Shown: positions 56,101-64,000 of the stretch, in pieces
How positions within the stretch are numbered: position 1 is the first letter of the stretch
Layout: each line of letters starts with the position of its first letter
NCBI GenBank assembly: GCA_020137815.1
Contig: CM035350.1
Location: forward strand, 4,852,541-4,916,540
Length of the DNA: 64,000 nt
Reading direction: 5' to 3'
Source: Hormiphora californensis
Lineage: Eukaryota; Ctenophora; Tentaculata; Cydippida; Pleurobrachiidae
Notes under the pieces: generated by a model
What the model saw: the letters and a program-made list of their open reading frames with translations, nothing else
Told to the model about the DNA's origin: nothing
Database searches by the model: none
Position numbers and translations under genes: made by a program

Positions 56101-57019
56101 ACACGACTGGAAGGTCATAAAGACTTGAAACCGGTCTTATTCGACGCGGAATGGTCGGTTTATGGGGGGTCTTACTCGGGACAAAAATCTCTATCTCGCA
56201 CCGTTAAGCCGTTATTTGCATATTTATGCACCTATTCACGATTTTATGCATATTTTCAATATTTTCACTTCGGCTGGTCCTAGAACGTTTTCATGGACAT
56301 ATTTCGACGCAAAATAGTCGATTTATGGGGGGTCTTCCCCCAGACAAAAAGTCGTATCTCGCACCGTTTAGCCGTTATTTGCATATTTATGCACCGATTC
56401 ATAATTTAATGCATATTCTGAATATTTCCAGTTCAGCTGGTCCTAGAACGTTTTCATGGACATATTTCGACGCAAAATAGTCGATTTATGGGGGGTCTTA
56501 CTCGGGACAAAAATCTCCATCTCGCACCGTTAAGCCGTTATTTGCATATTTATGCACCGATTCATGATTTAATGCATATTCTTAACATTTCCACTTCGGA
56601 TGGTCCTAGAACGTTTTCATGGACATATTCCGGCGCAGAATAGTCGATTTATGGGGGGTCGTCCCCCTGACAAAAAGTCGTATCTCTCACCGTTTAGTCG
56701 TTATTCGCATATTTATGAATTATTCAAATTCGAAAATATGCAGAAATCAGAAAAAATTCCGAAAAAATAGCTTTTTCTATTTTACACCAAAAAAAAACAG
56801 AAATTTAGTCCAAAAACCAATTAAATAAATTAGTTTGGATGCCCGGGCCCATGTGGTGTCACGGGGGTAACACCTTTAGGCTACTGTCATAAATGATGGA
56901 TATCGAGAGAGATTAAGACAAGAAATTAGGATAGAAAGAGTGAGATATAATCAAGAAAGACGGAGAGATAAATAAGAGGAGAGAAAAAAAGAAGAGAGAT
57001 TAGTGAAAGAAACAGTGAT

Positions 57020-57050
<31 letters not shown>

Positions 57051-58256
57051 TAGTGTGAGAGAGAGTGAGAGAGAGATAGATAGAGATAGAAAGATTGAAG
57101 GATAACAGTTAACAATTAACCGTAAAGAGATATGCCGTTAATTATGGCAGTAGCCTAAAGGTGTTACCCCCGTGACACCACATGGGCCCGGGCATCCAAA
57201 CTAATTTATTTAATTGGTTTTTGGACTAAATTCTGAATTATATTCATCTCCATCTACTCGTATTTTAGGTTGGAAATTGGCTACACAGATGTTGATTTTG
57301 TGTCTTTGTTCGAAACCAACACTCCAGTGCCCCTTCAAGAGCTAGTAATTCGAGGTGACGTGTTAACGGACAAAGCACTCTCTTTTATAGTAAATCAACA
57401 TACTGCATCAGACCGGTAAGAGTGTATTTTATGTGTTATTTATGCAGGATATCGTGTCACTTGCACAGCAGTTTAAAACAAGGATGTCTCGCGCTGTAAA
57501 CAGTGAGTTGTTACAGCTGGAGGGTTAACTTTGCGTGACGCGCGACGACATGATCCATATGTTTGCTGCGCGCCCGTAACTCCCGCGCATCATTTTGTGC
57601 ATGACCGTGGGAAATATAACAGCGCTGGAAAGTTGTGTGGCAACTGGAAAGCCCCCCCCCCCCCCTCCCCAATATAATTTTAATCACCATCTACAGGTCG
57701 ATTCACCTGTTTAACGACCTGAGGTTACTACACCTACACAACTGCAATATGTTGACAGATTTTGGGATCGAGAAATGTGACTTCCTTGATATGCCATCCC
57801 TTACCCGGCTGATTATAGAAAGGTATGTTTCTTATCAGGGATAAGATACCTAAAGCCCAGTAGGCAGTAGAATGCATTACCATAATTATCAGTGAATGAG
57901 AACCCCTTGAAGTCAGCCGTCAGGTGATGTCAGGTGATACCGGAAAATTGCAATTGATAAGTAGAGTACATAATAATGATAATATGGCCATGACATTATC
58001 ATTATTATTATGTCAGTGTGAATCGCCAACAACTCTTCTACTGAAGCAGAATGAGATATGTGTTCTAATATTCCCTAACATTCCCTCCATTTTCAGATGT
58101 TCAGGTATTAGACCAGGCAGGTTACGCCGTATGAAACATCGGTTCACCGGCTCACAGTTGTCCTTGACATGCTTCATCAACGATGAACGGCCTAAAGTGA
58201 TACAGAGCCGAGCAATATCAGATGAAAATCGAGGGATTGAGATTGTGTTGGGTTAA
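46031..58256 (+). CDS. Leucine-rich-repeat (RNI/AMN1-like) protein, ~681 aa
   Basis: Fifteen exons join in phase: 46031-46107, 46204-46276, 46419-46505, 46626-46778, 47045-47210, 47304-47497, 47911-48026, 54117-54283, 54375-54532, 54678-54855, 55068-55220, 55346-55436, 57269-57415, 57697-57822 and 58097-58256. The N-terminal ~220 residues (MSSFPTLQELATDTVCRNID; 'IPVSERWEILRRVPEHLLCR') are helical and unrecognised. From exon 6 on, repeats of the LxxLxLxxC type follow: 'VERVNFSDCTTLTDDMVKLV', 'IRSLNLNRCTGV', 'LKELYLAGT', 'LQKLNLAETE', 'LKQLRELNVSCSNV', 'LRLLHLHNCNMLTDFGIEKC'. Such RNI/cysteine-containing LRRs are common in ubiquitin-ligase receptors, but I see no clear F-box. Intron 7 (6.1 kb) holds a Penelope element and a whole ENT gene. 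Confidence 0.8.
46859..46908 (+). repeat. (TCTCTG)n microsatellite
   Basis: Six to seven TCTCTG units in intron 4 of the LRR gene. Confidence 0.85.
48245..51328 (-). mobile_element. Penelope-like element with inverted terminal arms and 16-bp target duplication
   Basis: Two ~312-bp arms are almost identical inverted copies (48245-48556 and 50972-51283). A 45-bp tail follows the right arm. GTCATGTTATCATTAT occurs exactly at 48229-48244 and 51329-51344 as the target-site duplication. Between the arms lies a broken minus-strand coding region with reverse transcriptase followed by a GIY-YIG nuclease, which defines canonical Penelope-like elements. The arms carry CTGAAGAAGGCGTTGACGCC followed by GAAAC, resembling the hammerhead ribozyme core known from Penelope terminal repeats. 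Inserted in intron 7 of the LRR gene, antisense to it. Confidence 0.9.
48787..50969 (-). pseudogene. Penelope reverse transcriptase + GIY-YIG endonuclease, frameshifted
   Basis: From 50969 downwards: an N-terminal region, then RT motifs 'MYTLIKTHKL', 'IKVRPIVSCSGSPTEPLATL', 'GYQFYSADVSAL' (a frameshift follows near 50,050, then 'TNVNPQACVSDIIDLAKDNW'), 'YKQKYGVFMGCAVSPPAA' and the catalytic 'YKRYVDDASGFARSETEAIE'. After another frame change come 'PFLDTEIKVTSEGYLSTRYY' and 'RKPTNKSITLNQRSHHQDKT'. Last is the GIY-YIG domain: 'GAVYKLLCNKCEATYIGETY' and 'RPIHDRLSEHLRAAR'. At least three frame breaks make this copy inactive. Confidence 0.9.
51537..52796 (-). CDS. SLC29: Equilibrative nucleoside transporter (SLC29/ENT), 419 aa, intronless coding region
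   Basis: One frame encodes the whole protein. Start MDENKPLLDKTAPQC is chosen over the longer frame because an acceptor (CCCTCTCTAG) lies 13 nt before this ATG, and TM1 ('LSMVLFGVASLLPWNMVITA') follows at the family-typical distance. ENTs carry nucleosides across membranes by facilitated diffusion through 11 helices; about 11 hydrophobic segments are seen, with a charged loop after TM6 (DSTARGGEKSVEDEDDDVKD). Family signatures are 'LLPWN', 'NALKGFYL'-like 'NAIKGFYLGQGAAGLFATVI', and the C-terminal 'LLSWTNGHLLSLSAAYGPQE' with 'GSFSAGASAVGLVVGSIL'. It is nested antisense in intron 7 of the LRR gene. Absence of coding introns in this intron-rich region suggests retroposition or intron loss. Confidence 0.93.
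   Translation of the reverse strand: MDENKPLLDKTAPQCSHRTSLLVYLSMVLFGVASLLPWNMVITATGYFAVKFAATNSTTIATSYPTYFQIGGIGSNVLLSLSSVALVKRLPVRPLMLLCNGIALAIFLAMTITSKLQTNTWAYGFFYFSNATFCVACAVSAVYISGMMATGSMLTPNAIKGFYLGQGAAGLFATVISIITLSIPGTDPVNAGFYYFLIATLSLALSLAAYIIFSSSQYVKDSTARGGEKSVEDEDDDVKDLSAWSVFTKIWKYCLTSLITLLITLACFPAALSSLRPVHGEEDNRWNSTYFLPVMTFLLFNIGDVLGRITSSCFSYPSKNIILPAAICRLVFIPLIYMCNLQPRVLPIWFASDAWPAVFNILLSWTNGHLLSLSAAYGPQEVQSKGEKSLAGSFSAGASAVGLVVGSILVFPFLKILQA
52960..53163. repeat. (GA)n microsatellite, ~200 bp
   Basis: Nearly pure GA with GAAAGA and GGAG interruptions, upstream of the ENT start. Ser/Leu and Arg/Glu frames here are artefacts. Confidence 0.95.
55547..55718. mobile_element. Short MITE, AGCACTGGCA ends
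   Basis: AGCACTGGCA and TGCCAGTGCT bound 172 bp that contain two direct copies of 'GGGGGTGTGGGGGCA' + 'AGCCCCCACC'. A GGGGGC...GCCCCC motif of the same style occurs at ~45,045. In intron 12 of the LRR gene. Target duplication unclear. Confidence 0.5.
56150..56720. repeat. ~180-bp tandem repeat, three to four units, LRR intron 12
   Basis: Units contain 'CCTAGAACGTTTTCATGGAC', 'AATAGTCGATTTATGGGGGG' and 'GTTATTTGCATATTTATGCA'. Adjacent copies differ at ~10% of positions. The open frames through it have no gene features. Confidence 0.85.
56798..57234. mobile_element. Foldback/MITE with ~100-bp arms
   Basis: CAGAAATTTAGTCCAAAAAC at the left end returns inverted at 57215-57234. The arms continue through 'GGATGCCCGGGCCCATGTGG' and 'CACGGGGGTAACACCTTTAG'. 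The ~240-bp interior is purine-rich (GAGA/GATA). It ends 34 bp before LRR exon 13. Confidence 0.85.
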
Positions 58257-58737
58257 TCATGGGACTGTTTTTTGCTGTGTCTGTTTCATGTTGAAAATGT
58301 GACCGCCGATATTTTCTATCGTGCTATGTGAATTTGAGGGGAATCCAAATAGAATATGTTCTGAAATAATAATACTGTTTATAGGTCCGTCGTTTATAAG
58401 ATGGTTTTGGAAACTATTCCTTCCTAGGATCTAAATATTTAATTTGCTCCAATTTGTAACCTAGATGTAATTGTAATCATTATAGTAATGTTATAAGAGG
58501 TATAACCCTAATTGATGGCGAGAAATGTTATTATATTGCTTCGTGGCAGTTCGTGCAGAGTTGATGTTATTCTTCTATGAGATAATTGATCCTTCTTTCG
58601 TGATCATCCACGAACTGATCATGCTAAATCAAAACAAGGGAACGTTGTTTGCTAAGAGTTGTGTTTAACGCTAATTATGTTGTTGCTGCATTTTATTTAC
58701 TTTTTGAAAAAATTCCGACTTTATTTATTGGCATGGG

Positions 58738-58828
58738 TCCGTCCGACGGCGCCGACCCGATCTGAGCTCACTGTCGCTGTAGAGAAATGAGAATCGGAAC
58801 GGGGTCTGGCGCTGATAGATAGGCCTGG
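58738..58828. mobile_element. CTGTCTGGC-family mini-element copy downstream of the LRR gene
   Basis: 'GACGGCGCCGACCCGATCTG', 'CACTGTCGCTG', 'GAATCGGAACGGGGTCTGGC' in the same order as other family members. A second partial copy lies at 59722-59783 and a third near 59794-59935. Confidence 0.55.
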
Positions 58829-59102
58829 GTTTCGTTGTGAAAAATATTTGGGGTTGTCCTGTCAGGCCAATGCTCTGGCCTCTGACGTCGATCTCACAGT
58901 TCACACAAGTGTCCATGTCACCAAAAAATGTTTATGCTCAACTCCAAATTGTAAAACTTTTACTAAAAGTGCTGATCTTATTATAGGCCAGGTGCAGTGG
59001 TTGGCTCCATTGCAACCTATTCTATGTTGTTGAGTACTCAACAAATTCTATGTATGTGAGATCGATCTCGGTCGCTGTGCGAAGTATGACGTTAAAAGTA
59101 AA

Positions 59103-59187
59103 ACTCTGTCAGTTGACTGGTTAAATCATGGTTAGATCTAGTTAGTAACTATAGATCTAGCCATGATGTCAACTGACAGAGTTTGAA
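59103..59187. repeat. Imperfect hairpin element, AAACTCTGTCAGTTGAC ends
   Basis: AAACTCTGTCAGTTGAC and GTCAACTGACAGAGTTT are inverted, with further pairing (CATGGTTAGATCTA / TAGATCTAGCCATG) inside. Confidence 0.8.
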
Positions 59188-59449
59188 TTGTGACGTCATT
59201 CTATTACTAAGTTAGAACTATGCTGCATGCCAGGACGTCACGCAGTTCTATTTTGACAGGACCGCCCTCTACGTCAAAGGGAGGGGCAAGTGGTGCAATT
59301 TACCACCCACCTCGTACTCATGATTTTATATCTAACGAATAAATTATCTTCGTGAAGATTTGGATATGCATGAGCAGTACGCCAAAAATTATAGTTTTCT
59401 TTCACCACCAACGAAGTTGAGTATCGACCTGCAATATCGTTTTAACGGA

Positions 59450-59662
59450 GATTGAGTTCTACTACTACTAGTAGATTCTAAGAATAGAACTCAATCCCCT
59501 TAACTTCAAGTTGTCATCTAACTTAGATAATGCCCCTTTCTCCGAACGTGTTCTAGTACTACTAGAACACTAGTACTACTAGAACTACTAGAACACGTTC
59601 GGAGAAAGGAGCATTATCTAAGTTAGATGACAACTTGACATGAAGGGGACTTTGAGTTCAAT
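59450..59662. repeat. Nested hairpins with CTA/TAG-rich loops
   Basis: 'CTTCAAGTTGTCATCTAACT' ... 'AGTTAGATGACAACTTGACATGAAG' pair across a centre made of ACTAGTACTACTAGAAC repeats. An adjacent hairpin, TTGAGTTCTA...TAGAACTCAA, precedes it. Confidence 0.75.
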
Positions 59663-59939
59663 TTCAGGTGGCGTCTGTGGTGGAAATAGCTTTCTGACCA
59701 GTCAGTCAGTGAAAACGCCGCCGCACCAAACCCCGTTTTGAAATTTACAGTGCGCCTAGATCGGGTCGGTGCCGCCAGACAGTAGTTTCGGGAAAATTCC
59801 CTGCCTGGCGCTGCGGAGCACGTAGTACGTACTGTCGATCAGAATCTGGGTGAATTCATAACCAAGGGCCTCAGATCTTGGTTAGTTGGTTACGAAGTCA
59901 CCCTTTTACGTTACTGGCGCCGCCTGACAGGGAACATTC

Positions 59940-61340
59940 TACCGGCCTCCCAATTCATTCCGTTATAGATAAAACAAATTGAAAACAAGATTCTTTAGAA
60001 GTTTGAAAAATAGTCAAATCAATGTATAGGAAAATATGTACACAGAGATTAAATAATACAACAATTACTCCTCACTCTCCCTTTTCAACTCGCTGACTCT
60101 AACGGCACCAAAATAAATGGGGGGAAGTCTCTGAAAACACGTGTAATTCTAGAGGGTGAACTCTATCATTCAAACACGCCATGTAACTATGGTAACGGTA
60201 CCTAAACTCACACACTTTGTCACTCACACACACATCACACATGTCTATCAGTGGGTCTAGATGACAAGAGAAAATTAGGGGGCATTCAAATGGGTGGAAA
60301 ATTGTGGTGTGTGTATCATTTGTAGAGGTTTTTAGCTATAGAAAAGTAAAAACCATGGAGAGATATTGGCATATGTGATACACATAAAAACTTAGAAAAA
60401 AAATGTGGTACTAGGCGGGGGGAACAGTATTTATCTGACTAAGGCTGTGACTTTGGGGTTCTGAAATAGCATTTAACCTTAAAGTGGGACTACTATATGG
60501 GACAATAAACTAAATTCCTTCTTCACTTTCTCACTGCATCTTTCTCTCACACACTCCCACTGTCTGATTTCAAATATATATATATTGCAACATCAATAGA
60601 TCACCTCCTTCTTCAAAACAAAGGCACCAACTCTCTCTCAATCTCTCTCTCGACACACTGTGGAGAGACGCCTGACTCCTATAATTGGGGGCCTGACAAG
60701 TCTCCAATAATCTCTGAAAAACTGTATCATTGTACTGTGTAATAATATGCATTTTCTCGCTGTCTTAAATAACGGTTTTAAGGTTTTGAAAAAGAGAAAA
60801 ATAGGTCGGGTATTTATATTGTTTAAACATTGTTAATCATCAATATAGCAGGGATCATAGACCGGTTTAGGGATTTTGAAAAAAACACAAATTCTTCTTT
60901 GCAAAACTCTCCGTTTTTCATTTCAACAATTCTCTCTCTCACAATTATAATATTACTCTCTGTAACAGTCTTTTTCTTTTCACAGATGTAACTAGCTCTC
61001 GGGTCTTAACAGATGTGAGAGAGGGAGAGAGAGTGGGTTGATACTATCGGAACTGAGAGAGGGGAGGGCTATAGGGTCTTGAACGCACTACCCGATTCTC
61101 AGAACTATATAGGTATACAATACAAACTCCCTCGTGTGTGTACAATGAAACACAACGTTATTCGGGGCGGAGTGCTTCATCTCTGACTCTTCAACTGTCT
61201 TTCATTAACAAAAGTAATAAATTAAGAAAACCACAGTTCACGCATCACTCGAGATATGGAACTCTATAGCTCTCTGCAGTGTGTATGTGTGTGTGTCACT
61301 CAGATCTCAGCTGCAGTCACATAATAATGTCGGGGGAGGG
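59940..61340. other. No gene seen; possibly 3' UTR of the collagen-like gene
   Basis: AT-rich with short CA and CT stretches. No frame has recognisable protein features and no splice-compatible exon was found. The portion adjacent to 61343 is probably 3' untranslated sequence of the collagen-like gene. Confidence 0.5.
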
Positions 61341-61342
61341 GC

Positions 61343-62982
61343 TCACTTTTTCCTCCGGCTACTCGGTGATTTCCGTATCACGGAATTCATCTTGGCCCAA
61401 TCGATGGTGAGGTTGTTGTATGTTATCCACTTGGCTCCGAACCCAATACTCTCCAGGACATCTTCCTCGTCAGATACCTTGAGGGTGAGTTTGAAGGAGC
61501 CAAAGGGAAGTCTGGGAATGGTGCAGGTACTGAGGGTGGCGTTATCACCGCAGTTAGAGGTGACAACATTATCATTTATCAGGATCTCCGTCTTGTCGCT
61601 GCCCGTCACGCTCACAGCAATTCCTCGGGCAGTCTCCTCTGTGTTCTTCAGGTAGAAGGTCAGGGCGTATGTGGTCTGGCTCTCCAAGTTTCCTCCCCGG
61701 ATACTCTGTCCTAGGTAGATGCCTCCCTCGTCTGTCATGACGATGAGGCCACTGTCACCGAACTCAAAGCTGTTGTTGTGTCGCTCTCCGTAAGCGTGGG
61801 TGTAGAACTCAAAGATGGCAGGGAAGGTGTCTTTCCAGGTGTAAACTGCCAGATCGTCTATCTGGGCCTGGAGTTCCGCTTGTTTTCGTTCCATCTCTGC
61901 AACTCGTTCAGCTACCTCGGCTGCAATCTTCTGGGCAAATTCCTCCCGAACTTGGGCCAGGATCTGTTCAACGGAGATGGAAACACCAGGGTCACCCTGA
62001 GGGGAGGGAGTGGGGTTAGCGATATTGGGATTCTGGCAGGGGAAGGAGTTGGGTTAGCGATATTGGGATTCTGGCGGGGGAAGGAGTTGGGTTAGCGAAA
62101 TTGGGATTTTGGAAAGAGAAGGAGTGGGGTTAGTAATATTGGGATTCTAGCGGGGGAAGGAGTGATATTGGGATTAGACTGGGAGACATTGGGGCGGGTT
62201 TAGTCCGGTCTAGTGTGGGAGGGGATGGAATGTGCAGCAGGAGCAGTAATAAGATTAGTGCATTGATCTAACGGAGCTCCTCTCCTTATCATGAGGAGTG
62301 AAAGTGTGAGAAAAACGGTCACCGATCATCCCATCCACAGAGAGAGAGAACGTGTGATTAGTGGGGACAGTGGAAGTTGAGCGGCAGTGTTTACACGTGA
62401 CCAATATATCAGCTGCCCCTTCCCGAAAGTGCTATGTAGCTATTCGCTCCCTGTTAATTACAGAGCCACTTTACCGCACCACCAATATAACTATCCCCCT
62501 CCTCCTCTCTATGTATATTAACAGATTTAATCATGTGAATTAGTGGAATTATAACTAGCCTATCCGGGACATTTCCGGTGAACTAGGGAGCGGTGGGAGA
62601 GAGAGGGTGACAATAAGAGAGAGAGGGGTGAATGAACTAAAAGTTGATGAGGGGGCTGTGTTTGATGGAATGTTGTAGTTACCTTGGGGCCGGGAGGTCC
62701 TTGGGGTCCTGTGGCTCCACCATTCGATCCTGCTGCTGCGGGTGCCTGAGGGAAGGGGATTAGGTTAGAGTGAGTCGTGGGCAGTTAACCCTGAGGGGGC
62801 CGACCGAGTGGAGGAGTGGATGAGAGGGACAGGGGTAATTGGAATTACATGAGGGGGGAGGAAGAAGAATGGAAGGGAGAGGGAAACTAACATATTTGAC
62901 ATATGACATTGGGAGAGAGACTCCTTCTTTTCCGACCACAAAGATTATTGGGAGAATGAGAGAAGGAAGACATGCTAGAAGG

Positions 62983-63063
<81 letters not shown>

Positions 63064-63208
63064 TGATAGAGAGAGAAGCTGGCCATTGTTGGTTGCGAGT
63101 AGAATGAGGAAATGCGAGTGGTGTCTGGTAGAGGTATGTTGAAAATCAGCTGAGGTAATTAATCCCCTGTACGATAATCAAGAGACGCCCCAACACTAAG
63201 GGGAAGAG

Positions 63209-63294
<86 letters not shown>

Positions 63295-63960
63295 CGTGAC
63301 TGGAGAGTGTCTGCTAAGGTGCGATCGTCTCTAGATTATATTGAACCACTTCCGCCCACCCTTCTTCTCTCCAAACCGCCGCAAGACCTCCAAATCCAAC
63401 CCCTCCCAAGACATGGTCGATCCCTAAACAATATCATATCAAGCACGCCAAGCATCTCCCATCTTGTGCTGTTACCCCCCAGGGGGGGGGGGGACTGAGG
63501 TCAACAATAGACTCTGCTACTATTAGCTAACATTCAATAACAGCGTTGTTGAGTTGTGCTTGTCAAAAGTGAAAACTTGTGGTCTCTCTCTCTCTCTCTC
63601 TCGCTCGTTCTTTCTCTCGATTTAAACCGATTGTTATATTCAAATTGAGTCAGCTCTTAACATGCAAAGAGAGAAAAGGATAGGGAGGGGGTAAAGAAAG
63701 TGAGCGGCTGACTATCTTGTTTAAAAAGCTGATCTCTCTCCACCAATGCAGTGCTACTGATGTGCATGCATGTGGTGTGGGCAGCTAGTAGTGCTTGTGT
63801 GTTTAGAGTCTAAACAAAACGGTTACTCTGTGTCCCTCCCCAACACACACGTGAGCTCACTGTGACGCCTTCTTCTAGTGTGAGTGAGAGAGAGAGAGCA
63901 GGTGAGAGAGAGAGGGGAGAGAGCGGGTGGGGTCCTACTTACAAGAAAAGTGAGTCCTTT
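61343..63960 (-). CDS. Collagen-like (Gly-X-Y) protein with coiled coil and C-terminal beta-rich domain, 5' part off window
   Basis: The terminal exon 61996-61343 (stop at 61343) and the preceding exon 62745-62683 join in phase to give a short collagenous stretch 'GATGPQGPPGPKGDPG'. Next comes a heptad-type coiled coil ('ILAQVREEFAQKIAAEVAER', 'VAEMERKQAELQAQIDDLAV'), then a ~145-residue domain starting 'YTWKDTFPAIFEFYTHAYGE' with strand-like segments ('TYALTFYLKNTEETARGIAV', 'FGSFKLTLKVSDEEDVLESI'), two Cys in 'TSNCGDNATLSTC', and N-glycosylation-type sites (NNS, NAT, NLT). The protein ends in a basic tail, SPSSRRKK. The domain is not C1q or fibrillar COLFI as I know them; a carbohydrate-binding-like sandwich is possible. 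A further small exon near 63978-63943 (acceptor CCTGTCCCAG, donor CTT|GTAAGT) is a weaker guess. Confidence 0.7.
62000..62170. repeat. ~50-bp minisatellite next to the terminal collagen-like exon
   Basis: Three to four units with 'TTAGCGATATTGGGATTCTG' and GGGGAAGGAG. On the minus strand each unit contains CCTTCCCC.GCCAG, an acceptor-like sequence, upstream of the true acceptor at 61997. Confidence 0.8.
62985..63290. repeat. Two (GA)n microsatellites
   Basis: GA runs at about 62985-63060 and 63205-63290, in the intron of the collagen-like gene. Confidence 0.95.
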
Positions 63961-64000
63961 ACTACATGAATAGGGACCTGGGACAGGCACCGGAAAGATA

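Overview
The window is nuclear DNA of an intron-rich animal. Evidence for this is a complete adducin with a class II aldolase head, RIC8 (synembryn), an immunoglobulin plus C-type lectin secreted protein, a collagen-type Gly-X-Y protein, FBXO9, an ABHD14-type hydrolase, and GT-AG introns with exact phase agreement across dozens of exons. I cannot name the species. A non-bilaterian or other invertebrate metazoan fits the gene content, the high load of DNA transposons, LINE and Penelope relics, and the many CT/GA microsatellites.

Layout: 1-1530 MITEs and a hAT-like repeat; 1543-3642 (-) GAS2-like calponin-homology gene, 3' end off the window; 4257-5127 (-) small secreted protein; 5288-6811 MITEs and a 200-bp tandem duplication; 7235-9337 (+) Ig + C-type lectin; 10581-14952 (-) RIC8 in 11 coding exons; 15106-17705 a 2.6-kb transposon carrying a Merlin/ISXO2-like zinc-ribbon ORF; 17885-19263 (-) ABHD14-like hydrolase; 19425-20366 foldback element with TTAGGG-containing arrays; 21212-22451 (+) FBXO9; 22989-41459 (+) adducin, whose introns are swollen by a hAT element, a LINE, G-capped foldbacks, minisatellites, a stretch of doubtful homopolymer sequence and a 1.3-kb palindrome; 42242-45930 G-capped foldback and two LINE relics; 46031-58256 (+) leucine-rich-repeat gene of 15 exons; nested in its intron 7 are a Penelope-like element (48245-51328) and an intronless ENT nucleoside-transporter gene on the other strand (51537-52796); 58257-61340 has only small repeats; 61343 to the right edge (-) is a collagen-like gene, partial.

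Three cross-cutting signals stand out. First, eight of nine genes with a visible start have a splice-acceptor-like AG 0-25 nt before the start codon, and three co-oriented gene pairs are only 330-615 bp apart once a transposon is discounted. This is what spliced-leader trans-splicing with operon-like pairs would look like, although ordinary 5'UTR introns are the alternative. Second, there is a family of foldback elements capped by runs of G, with AT-rich short tandem repeats inside and target-site duplications. Third, intronic minisatellites repeatedly copy the neighbouring 3' splice site.

All calls were made by eye from reading frames, splice signals and phase. Family names rest on recognised motifs, not on database searches.
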